From NCBI RefSeq assembly GCF_024298865.1, contig NZ_CP101161.1, positions 1,881,227-1,945,226 of the forward strand: 64,000 nucleotides of DNA, given 5' to 3'. This document shows, in pieces, positions 8,146 through 17,060 of the stretch (position 1 is its first letter; every line of letters starts with the position of its first letter). The notes beneath the pieces are model-generated. The model was given only the letters and a program-made list of their open reading frames with translations. It searched no databases and was not told the DNA's origin. This DNA comes from Halorarius halobius (GTDB lineage: Archaea > Halobacteriota > Halobacteria > Halobacteriales > Haloarculaceae). Made by a program: the position numbers and the translations under genes.

Positions 8146-9111
8146 TCACGAGTGGATGTCCATCGCTTCGATCTGCTCCTGGTAGCGGTTGCGGATGGTG
8201 ACCTCGGTGACCTGCGCGACGTCGGCGACCTCGCGCTGGGTCTTCTTCTCGTTGCACAGCAGGGAGGCGGCGTAGATGGCCGCGGCGGCGTAGCCGGTCG
8301 GCGACTTGCCCGACAGCAGGCCCTGTTCGGCGGTCTCGTCGATGATTTCGTTGGCCTTCGCCTTCACCTCCGGCGAGAGGTTCAACTCGGAGATGAACCG
8401 GGGGACGTACTTCTTGGGGTCGACCGGCTCCATCTCCAGCGAGAGCTGTTGGGAGACGTAGCGGTAGGTGCGGCCGATTTCCTTGCGCTCGACCCGTGAG
8501 ACCTCGCTGACCTCCTCCAGCGAGCGGGGGATGCCCTCCTTGCGGCAGGCGGCGTACAGACAGGAGGTGGCGACGCCCTCGATGGAGCGGCCGCGAATCA
8601 GGTCCTCGTCGAGCGCGCGGCGGTAGATGACCGACGCCACCTCGCGTACCGAGCGCGGCACGCCCAGCGCGGAGGACATGCGGTCGATTTCCGAGAGCGC
8701 GAACTGGAGGTTGCGCTCGCCGGCGTCCTTCGTGCGGATGCGCTCCTGCCACTTGCGCAGGCGGTGCATCTGGCTCCGTTTCTCCGAGGAAATCGAGCGC
8801 CCGTAGGCGTCCTTGTCCTTCCAGTCTATCTGGGTCGTCAGCCCCTTGTCGTGCATCGTCTGGGTCGTCGGCGCGCCGACCCGAGATTTCTCTTGTCGTT
8901 CGGAGTGGTTGAACGCGCGCCACTCCGGCCCGCGGTCGATGTTCTCGTCGTCGAGAACGAGCCCGCAGTCCCCGCAGATGCGCTCGTTCCCCTCGGTGAC
9001 GACCGACGCCGCCCCACATTCGGGACAGGTCTCCTCCCGTTCGGTCTCTGTCGCGTCCGCCCCCTGCTCGGACTGTCGCTCCGACTGCCGCTGGCGATTG
9101 GGCCGTGCCAT
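8146..9111 (-). CDS. tfb: Transcription initiation factor IIB (TFB)
   Basis: General transcription factor that binds the TBP-TATA complex and recruits RNA polymerase. 321 residues: an N-terminal zinc ribbon ([10 protein letters not shown] ... ICGDCGLVL, residues about 29-51), a B-finger/linker region, and two cyclin-fold repeats (about 120-210 and 215-315) with the recognition helix [17 protein letters not shown] that reads the BRE. Haloarchaea usually encode several TFBs; this full-length form with an intact ribbon looks like a housekeeping one, though that is inference. A clear TATA box lies about 31 bp upstream of the ATG. Confidence 0.96.
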   Translation of the reverse strand: MARPNRQRQSERQSEQGADATETEREETCPECGAASVVTEGNERICGDCGLVLDDENIDRGPEWRAFNHSERQEKSRVGAPTTQTMHDKGLTTQIDWKDKDAYGRSISSEKRSQMHRLRKWQERIRTKDAGERNLQFALSEIDRMSSALGVPRSVREVASVIYRRALDEDLIRGRSIEGVATSCLYAACRKEGIPRSLEEVSEVSRVERKEIGRTYRYVSQQLSLEMEPVDPKKYVPRFISELNLSPEVKAKANEIIDETAEQGLLSGKSPTGYAAAAIYAASLLCNEKKTQREVADVAQVTEVTIRNRYQEQIEAMDIHS

Positions 9112-9139
9112 CGCGTTTTTGTCGAACGAATGTTTCGCC

Positions 9140-9147
9140 TATAAAAC
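9140..9147 (-). promoter_or_regulatory. TATA box of the TFB gene
   Basis: TTTTATAG on the minus strand, one of the strongest TATA matches in the window; predicted start about 6 nt before the ATG at 9111. Confidence 0.65.
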
Positions 9148-9278
9148 CCTTGGGGGACTTGCGCGCAGTTGCCGGTAGTTCTGTCGTCTCCCGACGGTCA
9201 CGTCACCGGGTTCGGGTCGCCGGGGTGGGGCCCGCGGAGATGGAAAGGGCTAACGCCGCGAGTCCGCAACGGTCGGGA

Positions 9279-9875
9279 GTGCCAGTCATCGAGTGCGACC
9301 CGGACGCCGCCCGCAAGCGACTGGAGGCCGCGGGCGTGACCGTCGACGCCGGCAACACCGACCACGAACTGTGGCGCGCCAGCCACGCGGGCGCGACGGC
9401 CGTCGCCTACGAGGGGAAGGTGGTGGTACAGGGGGGCGACACGAACCGGCTGGTGGGGCTCCTGCGGGAGGGTGGGGGCCGCGCACACGTCTACTTCGAC
9501 GGCGCCTCCCGCGGCAACCCGGGGCCGGCGGCCGCGGGATACGTCGTCGTCACCGGCGACGGCATCGTCGCGGAGGGGGGCGAACGGCTGGGAACGATGA
9601 CGAACAACCGCGCGGAGTACGAGGCGCTCATCCGGGCGCTGGAGGTCGCCGCCGACCACGGGTTCGACGAGGTGCACGTCCGCGGCGACGCCCAACTGAT
9701 AGTCAAGCAGGTGCGCGGCGAGTGGGACACCAACGACCCCGGCCTGCGCGAGCGCCGGGTGCGCGTCCGCGAGTTGCTCGACCGGTTCGACGACTGGCGC
9801 ATCGAGCACGTACCGCGGGAGATAAACGAGCGCGCCGACGAACTGGCGAACGACGCACTCGATGACGCTGCCTGA
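9279..9875 (+). CDS. rnhA: Ribonuclease HI (haloarchaeal type with N-terminal domain)
   Basis: Cleaves RNA in RNA-DNA hybrids. 198 residues: an N-terminal ~65-residue domain (starting MPVIECDPDAARKRLEAAG), then an RNase HI fold with all acidic catalytic residues in place: Asp in YFDGASRGNPGPAAAGY, Glu in NNRAEYEALI, Asp in VRGDAQLIVKQV, and the late Asp in INERADELANDAL. The GTG at 9279 was chosen from the family N-terminus; an in-frame ATG at 9240 would add 13 residues. It overlaps the next gene by 14 bp. Confidence 0.92.
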   Translation: MPVIECDPDAARKRLEAAGVTVDAGNTDHELWRASHAGATAVAYEGKVVVQGGDTNRLVGLLREGGGRAHVYFDGASRGNPGPAAAGYVVVTGDGIVAEGGERLGTMTNNRAEYEALIRALEVAADHGFDEVHVRGDAQLIVKQVRGEWDTNDPGLRERRVRVRELLDRFDDWRIEHVPREINERADELANDALDDAA

Positions 9876-10416
9876 CGACACCGCCGAGGAGGCCGAACGG
9901 CTCACGCGGCGCGCCAGCGAGGCGGTCGACCCCAACGAGGCCGACGCCCACCGGAGGCGCCGCGACGAACTGCTCGCCGAGCACGGCTACACCGCCCGCG
10001 TCCGCGAGGACGACGACGGCGACACGCTCGTTCTCCACCCCAGCGACTGGCTCGACGACGAGGGGACGGTCCGGATGGACCGCATCGACGACGTCGATAA
10101 CGGCGTCGAGGTGTCGCTGTCCGGGCCGGGCGAGGCCGACGACTGGGACGCGACCGAACGGCACAACCGCGCCGCCGCCGACCGGGTCACCGCCGAGCAC
10201 GGCGAGGTCCACGGCCGCACCGCCCACGCGTTCGCGGACTTCATGGGCAACCACTACGCCAAGCCGGTCGAGGCGGCCACCGCCGGCGAGGTCCGGGAGT
10301 TCGTCGAGGAGTACTTCCCGCGCAACGCGTGGCCCACCGACGAGCAGTCGGCGGTCGTCGAGGAGTCGGTCGACCTCGTCCGGGCGGCGGGCGACCAGCT
10401 ACGGGACGGAGCGTAG
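9862..10416 (+). CDS. RnhA operon protein (DUF7108-like)
   Basis: 184-residue acidic, soluble protein that overlaps the 3' end of rnhA by 14 bp and is known in haloarchaea only as the rnhA operon partner. Residues 1-45 form a charged helix (TAEEAERLTRRASEAVD), the middle is beta-rich, and the C-terminal third (VHGRTAHAFADFMGNHYAK onwards) is helical and most conserved-looking. No catalytic motif is recognised. The stop codon lies inside a 26-bp tandem duplication. Confidence 0.75.
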   Translation: MTLPDDTAEEAERLTRRASEAVDPNEADAHRRRRDELLAEHGYTARVREDDDGDTLVLHPSDWLDDEGTVRMDRIDDVDNGVEVSLSGPGEADDWDATERHNRAAADRVTAEHGEVHGRTAHAFADFMGNHYAKPVEAATAGEVREFVEEYFPRNAWPTDEQSAVVEESVDLVRAAGDQLRDGA

Positions 10417-10439
10417 ACGACCAGCTACGGGACGGAGCG
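10392..10439 (+). repeat. Tandem duplication across the stop of the rnhA operon gene
   Basis: A 22-base sequence beginning cgaccagctacggg occurs at 10392-10413 and again at 10418-10439, a 26-bp period. The stop codon TAG lies in the 4-base spacer, so the second copy is untranslated. Confidence 0.9.
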
Positions 10440-10479
10440 GCCGCTGGCGAGCGGAGAGCGCGGAGGAGTGCCGGTTGCC

Positions 10480-10839
10480 CTACCGGAACTCGTCGACGAG
10501 CGACTCGATGCGCTCGGCGCGGTCGTCGCCGGTGACGAACTTCGAGAACTCCCAGCGGAACTGCGACACCAGGACGTTCTCCCCTTCGTCGGTGAGCGCG
10601 TACTGGTTCGTCCGCTTGTCGAGTTCGCTCTTCTCCACGAGCCCCAGTTCGACGAGGTCGTCGAGGTTGGGGTAGAGCCGCCCGTGATTCACCTCGCTAC
10701 CGTAGTACTCCTCGAGTTCGCGTTTGATGGCGAGGCCGTAGCGCGCCTCCTCGGCGAGGATGGTGAGGATGTTCCGCTGGAACGCGGTCAACTCGCTTGC
10801 GATACCTGGGGTGCCCGAAACCGTTCGTGCCTCTGACAT
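10480..10839 (-). CDS. PadR family transcriptional regulator
   Basis: 119-residue winged-helix repressor-like protein. The PadR core runs from about residue 17 (LTAFQRNILTILAEEARYG) through the recognition region VNHGRLYPNLDDLVELGLVE to the wing RTNQYALTDEGENVL. It lacks a long C-terminal dimerisation domain, as in PadR subfamily s2. The ATG has a TATA element 27 bp upstream (10862-10868). Effector and targets unknown. It converges on the rnhA operon. Confidence 0.9.
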   Translation of the reverse strand: MSEARTVSGTPGIASELTAFQRNILTILAEEARYGLAIKRELEEYYGSEVNHGRLYPNLDDLVELGLVEKSELDKRTNQYALTDEGENVLVSQFRWEFSKFVTGDDRAERIESLVDEFR

Positions 10840-10861
10840 GGGTTAACTGACGACTCGCGGC

Positions 10862-10868
10862 TATTTAA
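10862..10868 (-). promoter_or_regulatory. TATA element for the padR gene
   Basis: GTTAAATAG on the minus strand centred 27 bp before the ATG. Confidence 0.5.
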
Positions 10869-11001
10869 CGCTTCGCAGGTGGGTACCGTCGGCCGATACC
10901 ATCCGTTGATATTCGGATGAGAGCACTCGGATAGCACTCGGGGCCGCTTCCCGGAGGCTCTCGGTGCTCTTCACGTGTCCGACGGTCGGAGCCATACCGA
11001 A

Positions 11002-11012
11002 AGTAGTTTTTG
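11002..11012 (+). promoter_or_regulatory. BRE/TATA of the pyrophosphatase gene
   Basis: An upstream ccgaaag (BRE-like) is followed by tagttttt, centred 27 bp before the ATG at 11035; a leaderless transcript is expected. Confidence 0.6.
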
Positions 11013-11034
11013 GCCGCTGGTCGGACTCCCGACG

Positions 11035-11568
11035 ATGACGAACCTCTGGGAAGACCTCGAGACGGGGCCGAACCCGCCCGAGGAGATTTACGCAGTCGTC
11101 GAGTGTCTGAAGGGCGAGCGCAACAAGTACGAGTACGACAAGGACATCCCCGGCGTCGTGCTCGACCGCGTGCTCCACTCGAACGTCCACTACCCCTCCG
11201 ACTACGGGTTCATCCCGCGGTCGTACTACGACGACGAGGACCCGTTCGACGTGCTCGTGCTCCTCGAGGACCAGACGTTCCCCGGCTGTGTCATCGAGGC
11301 CCGTCCGGTCGCGCTGATGAAGATGGACGACGACGGCGAGCAGGACGACAAGGTCATCGCCGTTCCCAGCGAGGACCCCCGCTACGACCACGTCGAGGGT
11401 ATCGACGACCTCACCCAGCAGGAACTCGACGAAATCGAGGAGTTCTTCGAGACGTACAAGAACCTCGAGGAGGGCAAGGAGGTCGCCGTCGAGGGGTGGG
11501 AGGACCGGCAGGCCGCCTACGACGCCATCGAACACGCCCAGGACCTCTACGAGCAGCACTTCGGGTAG
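11035..11568 (+). CDS. ppa: Inorganic pyrophosphatase (class A/family I)
   Basis: Hydrolyses pyrophosphate to phosphate and so drives nucleotide and macromolecule synthesis. 177 residues, the standard length of prokaryotic family I enzymes. Active-site features: KYEYDKD early, the substrate-binding HYPSDYGFIPRSYYDDEDP, the metal-binding DPFDVLVL, and the later EDPRYDHV plus FFETYKNLE segments. The ATG at 11035 is fixed by the TATA position and family alignment; the 20 codons upstream in frame are excluded. Confidence 0.96.
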   Translation: MTNLWEDLETGPNPPEEIYAVVECLKGERNKYEYDKDIPGVVLDRVLHSNVHYPSDYGFIPRSYYDDEDPFDVLVLLEDQTFPGCVIEARPVALMKMDDDGEQDDKVIAVPSEDPRYDHVEGIDDLTQQELDEIEEFFETYKNLEEGKEVAVEGWEDRQAAYDAIEHAQDLYEQHFG

Positions 11569-11605
11569 AAGCGCCGTTTCGATTCTTTCGGTGTCGTCGG
11601 GTGGT

Positions 11606-11657
11606 GAGACGCGTCACGAGTGGCTCCGATAGCGAGACGCGTCACGAGTGGCTCCGA
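11606..11657 (+). repeat. 24-bp tandem duplication abutting structured element copy A
   Basis: The unit gagacgcgtcacgagtggct plus four bases (24 in all) occurs at 11606-11629 and 11634-11657. It ends exactly where the larger repeated element begins (11654). Confidence 0.9.
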
Positions 11658-11872
11658 AGCCCTCGGGCGTTCGGGTCGCGCGGTACGCTCTGTGCTCCTC
11701 GGCCTTCGGCCTGCGGTGCTTGAGGCACCGTGCTTCCCCGAACGCCCTCGCCCTTCGAGTCCACCAGGGACCGCACCCACACACCTCCCCAGCCGAGTCG
11801 TTCGCTCCCTGCGGTCGCTCACTCCTCCCTCGCGCGCCGCTGGCCGCGGACGAGCCGCGGCCAGCGCGCGCC
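11654..11872. repeat. Structured dispersed intergenic element, copy A
   Basis: About 219 bp sharing long near-identical blocks with 15281-15492, including agccgagtcgttcgctccct and the following gcggtcgctcactcctccct. Two long stems can be formed: 11665-11675 with 11737-11747, and 11839-11849 with 11855-11865 (loop of 5). A smaller hairpin cggtgc/gcaccg lies at 11714-11730. Both long stems change in a compensatory way in copy B. The whole 11569-12039 gap holds only this element, its flanking tandem repeat and the topA upstream region. Confidence 0.75.
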
Positions 11873-12039
11873 ACGTGGCTGTCTACTCATAGTAGCAACA
11901 GACCGTCCACCCTTCTCAGTAGCATCACCTCCACGCACACGCGGCCGACGCGCGGGCGCCGTCACGGGCGCGCACACCCGCGCTGTCTCCCGGTTTCGCG
12001 CCGAAGCGTTTACTACGGGGCCTCGCCTACGACCCGGCG

Positions 12040-14535
12040 ATGGAACTCATCGTCACCGAGAAGGACAACGCCGCGCGCCGCATCGCGGACATCCTCTCGG
12101 ACGGCGGCGCGGGCGTCGACCGCCAGAACGGCGTCAACGTCTACCGGTGGGGCGACACGCGCTGTGTCGGCCTCTCGGGCCACGTCGTCGGCGTCGACTT
12201 CCCGCCCGAGTACAACGACTGGCGGGACGTCGAGCCCGTGGAGCTGACGGAGGCGGAGGTGGTGAAGAACCCAACGAAGGAGAACATCGTCCGCACGCTC
12301 CAGTCGCTCGCGGAGGCGGCCGACAGCGCGGTCATCGCCACCGACTACGACCGCGAGGGCGAACTCATCGGGAAGGAGGCGTACGAACTCATCGAGGAGG
12401 TGACGGACGTGCCCATCAAGCGGGTCCGCTTCTCCTCCATCACCGAACGCGAGGTGAAAGACGCCTTCGCCGACCCGGACGACCTGGATTTCGACCTCGC
12501 GGCGGCCGGCGAGGCCCGGCAGATAATCGACCTGATGTGGGGCGCGGCGCTCACGCGGTTCCTCTCGCTCACCGCGGGACAGTTGGGCGACGACTTCATC
12601 TCCGTCGGCCGGGTGCAGTCCCCCACGCTCAAACTCATCGTCGACCGCGAACGCGAGATAGAGGCGTTCGAGCCGGACGACTACTGGGAACTGTTCGCGG
12701 GGTTGGCGAAGGGCGATGAAACGTTCGAGGCGCAGTACTTCTACGAGGGCGAGGATGGCACCGAAGAGGAGCGCGTCTGGAACGAGGCCGACGCGGAGGC
12801 GGCCCACGAGCGCCTGCGCGAGGCTGGGGGCGCGACCGTCACGTCCGTCTCGCGGCGGACCCGCACGGACGACCCGCCCGCGCCGTTCAACACCACCCAG
12901 TACATCCGCGCCGCGGGGTCGCTCGGCTACTCGGCACAGAAGGCGATGAGCGTCGCCGAGGAACTGTACACGGCCGGCTGGATAACGTACCCGCGGACGG
13001 ACAACACCGTCTACCCCGACGACCTCGACCCCGAAGAACTGGTTTCGACGTTCGCGGACACGGGCGCGTTCGGCGAGGACGCCGCCTCCCTGCTTGAGGG
13101 GGACGACATCGAACCGACGGAGGGCGACGAGGAGACGACCGACCACCCGCCCATCCACCCGACCGGCGAGATTCCCGGCCGACAGGACCTCTCGGAGGAC
13201 GAGTGGGAGATATACGAACTCGTCGTCCGCCGCTTCCTGGCGACGTGTGCGGAGCCAGCGACGTGGGCGCACCTGCGGGTCGTCGCGGAGGCCAACGACT
13301 GCCGGCTGAAGGCCAACGGCAAGCGACTCGTCGAACCGGGGTATCACGCCGTCTACCCGTACTTCGGCACCTCGGAGAACTACGTGCCGGACGTCGAGGA
13401 GGGCGACCAACTCGGCGTGACCGACGTGCGTCTGGAGGCGAAACAGACCCAGCCGCCGCGCCGCCGCGGCCAGTCGCGGCTCATCGAGACGATGGAGTCG
13501 ATGGGCATCGGGACGAAGGCGACGCGCCACGAGACCATCCAGAAACTGTACGACCGCGGCTACATCGAGTCGGACCCGCCCCGCCCGACGGGGCTGGCGA
13601 TGGCCGTCGTCGAGGCCAGCGAGGAGTTCGCCGACCACATCGTCGACGAGGGGATGACCGCGCAACTGGAGGCGGATATGGACGCCATCGCCGCGGGCGA
13701 GACGTCGCTCGACGAGGTGACCGACGAGTCACGCGAGATGCTCCAGCGCGTGTTCGAGGACCTCCACGACCACCGGGAGGAGGTCGGCGAGTTCCTCAAG
13801 GAGTCGCTGAAGGCCGACAAGACGCTCGGCCCCTGCCCGGAGTGTGGCGAGGACCTCATCGTCCGGCGCTCGCGGCGTGGGTCGTACTTCGTCGGCTGTG
13901 ACGGCTTCCCCGACTGCCGGTACACCCTCCCGCTTCCGAGCCAGGGCGAACCGACGGTCATCGACGAGACCTGCGAGGCCCACGACCTCAAGCACGTCAA
14001 GATGCTCGCGGGCCGGTCGACGTTCGTCCACGGCTGTCCACGCTGTCAGGCGGAGGCGGCCGACGAGGCCGACGACGAGGTCATCGGCACGTGTCCGGAG
14101 TGTGGCGAGGAACACGGCGGCGAACTCGCAATCAAGCAGTTGCGCTCGGGCAACCGGCTCGTCGGCTGTACCCGCTACCCGGACTGCGACTACTCGTTGC
14201 CGCTCCCCCGGCGGGGCGACATCGAGGTGACGGACACGTACTGCGACGAGCACGACCTGCCGGAACTCGTGGTACGGGACGGCGACGACGACGACGACCC
14301 GTGGGAACTCGGCTGTCCCATCTGCAACTTCGAGGAGTACCAGGCCAGACAGGCCGCGAGCGACATCGAGGACCTCGACGGCGTCGGCTCGAAGACCGCC
14401 GAGAAACTGGAGGCGGCGGGCATCGAGAGCCTCGACGACCTCCGGGGCGCGGACGCCGACGCCGTCGCGAACGAGGTGCAGGGGGTCTCGGCGGACCGCG
14501 TCCGCGAGTGGCAGGCGCAGGTCGGCGCGAGCTAG
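12040..14535 (+). CDS. topA: DNA topoisomerase I (type IA)
   Basis: Relaxes negatively supercoiled DNA by single-strand passage. 831 residues. Order: Toprim domain (starts MELIVTEKDNAARRIADIL; acidic triad in IATDYDREGE), type IA core with the catalytic tyrosine in GWITYPRTDN (about residue 318), then C-terminal zinc fingers (first CPECGED near 599, second CPECGEEHGG near 687, plus a CPIC knuckle), and a terminal helix-hairpin-helix (DIEDLDGVGSKTAEKLEAAG, about 770-830). This zinc-finger plus HhH tail is typical of haloarchaeal TopA. Its 3' end faces the pabA gene with 3 bases overlap of the stops. Confidence 0.95.
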   Translation: MELIVTEKDNAARRIADILSDGGAGVDRQNGVNVYRWGDTRCVGLSGHVVGVDFPPEYNDWRDVEPVELTEAEVVKNPTKENIVRTLQSLAEAADSAVIATDYDREGELIGKEAYELIEEVTDVPIKRVRFSSITEREVKDAFADPDDLDFDLAAAGEARQIIDLMWGAALTRFLSLTAGQLGDDFISVGRVQSPTLKLIVDREREIEAFEPDDYWELFAGLAKGDETFEAQYFYEGEDGTEEERVWNEADAEAAHERLREAGGATVTSVSRRTRTDDPPAPFNTTQYIRAAGSLGYSAQKAMSVAEELYTAGWITYPRTDNTVYPDDLDPEELVSTFADTGAFGEDAASLLEGDDIEPTEGDEETTDHPPIHPTGEIPGRQDLSEDEWEIYELVVRRFLATCAEPATWAHLRVVAEANDCRLKANGKRLVEPGYHAVYPYFGTSENYVPDVEEGDQLGVTDVRLEAKQTQPPRRRGQSRLIETMESMGIGTKATRHETIQKLYDRGYIESDPPRPTGLAMAVVEASEEFADHIVDEGMTAQLEADMDAIAAGETSLDEVTDESREMLQRVFEDLHDHREEVGEFLKESLKADKTLGPCPECGEDLIVRRSRRGSYFVGCDGFPDCRYTLPLPSQGEPTVIDETCEAHDLKHVKMLAGRSTFVHGCPRCQAEAADEADDEVIGTCPECGEEHGGELAIKQLRSGNRLVGCTRYPDCDYSLPLPRRGDIEVTDTYCDEHDLPELVVRDGDDDDDPWELGCPICNFEEYQARQAASDIEDLDGVGSKTAEKLEAAGIESLDDLRGADADAVANEVQGVSADRVREWQAQVGAS

Positions 14536-15146
14536 ACGGCCTCGGCGACGAACGTCCGTATCATCCGCTTCCCGTGGTCGGTGAGTATCGACTCCGGGTG
14601 GAACTGCACGCCCTCGTGGGGCTTCTCTCGGTGGCGAACGCCCATCACCACCTCGCGCTCGTCCTCGGTGGTCGCGGTCTCGACCAGCACCCCCGGAAGG
14701 TCGTCGCGCGCGACGGCCAGCGAGTGGTAGCGACCGACCGAGAGTCGGGCGGGCAACTCGCGGTAGACGCCCCGGCCGTCGTGGGTCACGGTGGAGGGTT
14801 TCCCGTGGACCACCTCGGGCGCGTGACCCACCCGCGCGCCGTTTGCGGCACACAGCGCCTGGTGGCCGAGACAGACGCCCAGCGTCGGGTAGGCGAGGTC
14901 ACGGAACAGCGGGACGGAGACGCCCGCGTCGGCCGGGGTGCCCGGTCCGGGCGAGACGACGACGGCGTCGGGGTCGAGCGATTCGATGTCCGCGACGGTG
15001 ATGGCGTCGTTCCGGCGGACGCGGACGGCCTCGCGCGCCTCGGGTTCGGCGTAGCCGAGGTCGAGGAGTGCCTCGCCGACGTACTGGACGAGATTGTACG
15101 CGAAGGAGTCGTAGTTGTCTATCACGAGGACGCGCGCGTCGGTCAT
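14532..15146 (-). CDS. pabA: Glutamine amidotransferase subunit of aminodeoxychorismate or anthranilate synthase
   Basis: Class I glutamine amidotransferase of 204 residues that supplies ammonia to a chorismate-aminating partner. Triad visible: nucleophile Cys in GVCLGHQAL, His-Glu in VQFHPESIL; N-terminus VLVIDNYDSFAYNLVQYVG and oxyanion PGPGTP are canonical. The start ATG at 15146 was chosen from the family; the long upstream in-frame extension is translated repeat. The partner PabB/TrpE lies upstream on the same strand, but 409 bp of repeats separate them. PabA and TrpG cannot be told apart from sequence. Confidence 0.88.
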   Translation of the reverse strand: MTDARVLVIDNYDSFAYNLVQYVGEALLDLGYAEPEAREAVRVRRNDAITVADIESLDPDAVVVSPGPGTPADAGVSVPLFRDLAYPTLGVCLGHQALCAANGARVGHAPEVVHGKPSTVTHDGRGVYRELPARLSVGRYHSLAVARDDLPGVLVETATTEDEREVVMGVRHREKPHEGVQFHPESILTDHGKRMIRTFVAEAV

Positions 15147-15192
15147 CCGTGTCGCCTCCCGTCGCGTGTGGTGGTCCGGGTTCGGTGGTCGT

Positions 15193-15282
15193 GGTTCGGA
15201 CCGGTACGCGTTCGATGCCCTCGGTTCGGACCGGTACGCGTTCGATGCCCTCGGTTCGGACCGGTACGCGTTCGATGCCCCC
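15193..15282 (+). repeat. Three 30-bp tandem repeats abutting structured element copy B
   Basis: The unit beginning ggttcggaccggtacgcg is present three times without spacers (15193-15222, 15223-15252, 15253-15282), with one change in the last two bases of the third copy. The array ends at the left edge of the dispersed element. Confidence 0.95.
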
Positions 15283-15492
15283 GAAGCCCTCGTCCGTTCG
15301 GCTCCCGCGACTCGCTGTGCGCGCTCCCTCCGGTCGCGTGCTTGCGTCGTCGGGGTTCGCCGAACGGACTCGCCCTTCGGGTCCGCCAGGGACCGCCACA
15401 CGCCTCCCCAGCCGAGTCGTTCGCTCCCTGCGGTCGCTCACTCCTCCCTTGCACGCCGCTGGCCGCGCACGGCGGCGCGGCCAGCGCGCGCC
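15281..15492. repeat. Structured dispersed intergenic element, copy B
   Basis: About 212 bp homologous to 11654-11872 in the same orientation. Stems: 15292-15301 with 15360-15369, and 15458-15468 with 15475-15485 (loop of 6). It lies between pabB and pabA on what should be a single operon, so if transcribed it would be antisense or sense leader sequence depending on its active strand. Confidence 0.75.
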
Positions 15493-15501
15493 GCCCCGAC
15501 A

Positions 15502-15557
15502 GGTCGGTCGTCTTCCGGCCGTCACGGTCGGTCGTCTTCCGGCCGTCACGGTCGGTC
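15502..15557 (+). repeat. 24-bp tandem repeat at the pabB 3' end
   Basis: The unit ggtcggtcgtcttccggccg plus tcac (24 bases) occurs at 15502-15525 and 15526-15549, then a partial third copy (15550-15557) that runs into the pabB stop codon. Confidence 0.9.
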
Positions 15558-17016
15558 ATTCCTCGCCCTCCACGCGCATCCGCGTCTCGTCGAGCGCGTG
15601 GTCGACGGCCCGCACCAGCGCGCGGGCCTTGTCCAGCGTCTCCGCGTACTCGCTGTCGGGGTCCGAATCGTGGACGATACCCGCGCCCACCCGCAGGCCG
15701 TACTCGTCGCCGGTCCGCACCAGCGTCCGGATGACGATGTTGAGCGTGGCGCGGTCGTCGAAGCCGACGACGCCGATGGAGCCGGTGTACGGCCCCCGGC
15801 GGGTGGCCTCCAGTTCGTCGATTATCTCCATCGTCCGGGGTTTCGGCGCGCCGGTGATGGTGCCGCCCGGAAACAGCGCGGCGACGGCGTCGACGAGGTC
15901 GGCGTCGGCGCGGCGCCGCCCCTCGACGACCGAGACGAGATGCATCACCTCCGAGTAGCGGTCCACGCGCCGGTACTCGCTCACCTCGACGGTGCCGAAC
16001 CGCGACACCTTCCCGAGGTCGTTGCGTTCGAGGTCCACCAGCATCGCGTGCTCGGCCCGCTCCTTCTCGTCGCCCGTGAGTTCGCGTTCCAGGTCGGCGT
16101 CCGCCTCGGCCGTCTCGCCCCGGGGTCGGGTGCCGGCGATGGGTTCGGTCGTGAGGCGGTCGCCCGCGACGTCCAGCAGGAGTTCGGGCGAGGCGCTCAC
16201 CAGGTCGACGCCGGGGAACTCCACGAGCGCCGAGTACGGCGCCGGGTTCACCGCCCGGAGCGCGTCGAACGCCTCGACCGGATGGACCGCCGCCGGCGCG
16301 ACCAGCCGCTGGGAGACGTTCGCCTGGAACGTGTCGCCGTCGCGGACGTACGCCTTGACGCGGCGGACCCGCTCGGCGAACGCCTCGCGCGTGCAGTCGC
16401 TCTCGAAGCGTGCCTCGGTGGCGTCGACCCGCGCCGGGCCGACCGCGGGGTCGCCGTCGACGGCCGCATCCGCCAGCGCCAGCGCCCGCTCGCGGCCCCG
16501 CTCGTAGGCGGCGTCCGGGTCGTCCGCGACCGGACAGGAACACACTCGAAGGGTCGCGTCGCCGTCGGCCGGTCGCTCCCACGCCGCGACGGTGTCGTAC
16601 ACGGCGAACTGCATCCGCGGCAACTCGCGGTCGGCCGTCGCCGCGTCGGGTAGCGACTCCAGTTCGCGGGCCACGTCGTAGGAGAGCCAGCCGAACGCGC
16701 CACACGGGTAGGGCACGTCGCAGTCGCCGCGAGCGAGCGCCTCGCCGGCGACCAGCGAGCGGAGCGCGCCCAGCGAGTCGGCGTCGGGTGACTCCGCCAC
16801 TTCGAGTCGGTCGATGGGGTCGACCGCGAAGTAGCCCCACCCGGACTGGCCGCCCGTGGTGTCGAGGAAGACGCCGCCCGGTCCGTCGCGGGCGCGCCGG
16901 TAGGCGTCGAAGGGGTCGGACACCGCCAGTCGAATCTCGACGGGGACCCGCGTGCCCTCGGGGGCGTCGCGGGCCGTCTCGCGGAACGCGGACCGGTCGG
17001 TGACGACCCTCGGCAT
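15556..17016 (-). CDS. pabB: Chorismate-binding subunit: aminodeoxychorismate synthase I / anthranilate synthase I
   Basis: 486-residue enzyme of the TrpE/PabB family that aminates chorismate. The C-terminal chorismate-binding domain shows [18 protein letters not shown], the PIAGTRPRG motif, [10 protein letters not shown], and the signature [25 protein letters not shown] carries Ala where E. coli PabB has its catalytic Lys (PIKGT), a TrpE-like trait, but haloarchaeal homologues next to pabA and pabC-type genes are usually named PabB. Function therefore lies between folate and tryptophan synthesis. A start at 17016 gives the family N-terminus [17 protein letters not shown]. Confidence 0.85.
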   Translation of the reverse strand: MPRVVTDRSAFRETARDAPEGTRVPVEIRLAVSDPFDAYRRARDGPGGVFLDTTGGQSGWGYFAVDPIDRLEVAESPDADSLGALRSLVAGEALARGDCDVPYPCGAFGWLSYDVARELESLPDAATADRELPRMQFAVYDTVAAWERPADGDATLRVCSCPVADDPDAAYERGRERALALADAAVDGDPAVGPARVDATEARFESDCTREAFAERVRRVKAYVRDGDTFQANVSQRLVAPAAVHPVEAFDALRAVNPAPYSALVEFPGVDLVSASPELLLDVAGDRLTTEPIAGTRPRGETAEADADLERELTGDEKERAEHAMLVDLERNDLGKVSRFGTVEVSEYRRVDRYSEVMHLVSVVEGRRRADADLVDAVAALFPGGTITGAPKPRTMEIIDELEATRRGPYTGSIGVVGFDDRATLNIVIRTLVRTGDEYGLRVGAGIVHDSDPDSEYAETLDKARALVRAVDHALDETRMRVEGEE

Positions 17017-17060
17017 ACGACCAAGAAACGCGCGGACGGCCAACCGTCTTGCGGTCCGTC

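Noticed and set aside
14091..15734. 547-codon plus-strand frame across the pabA region and repeats
   Set aside because: Starts inside topA in another frame and runs through tandem repeats; no protein-like composition.
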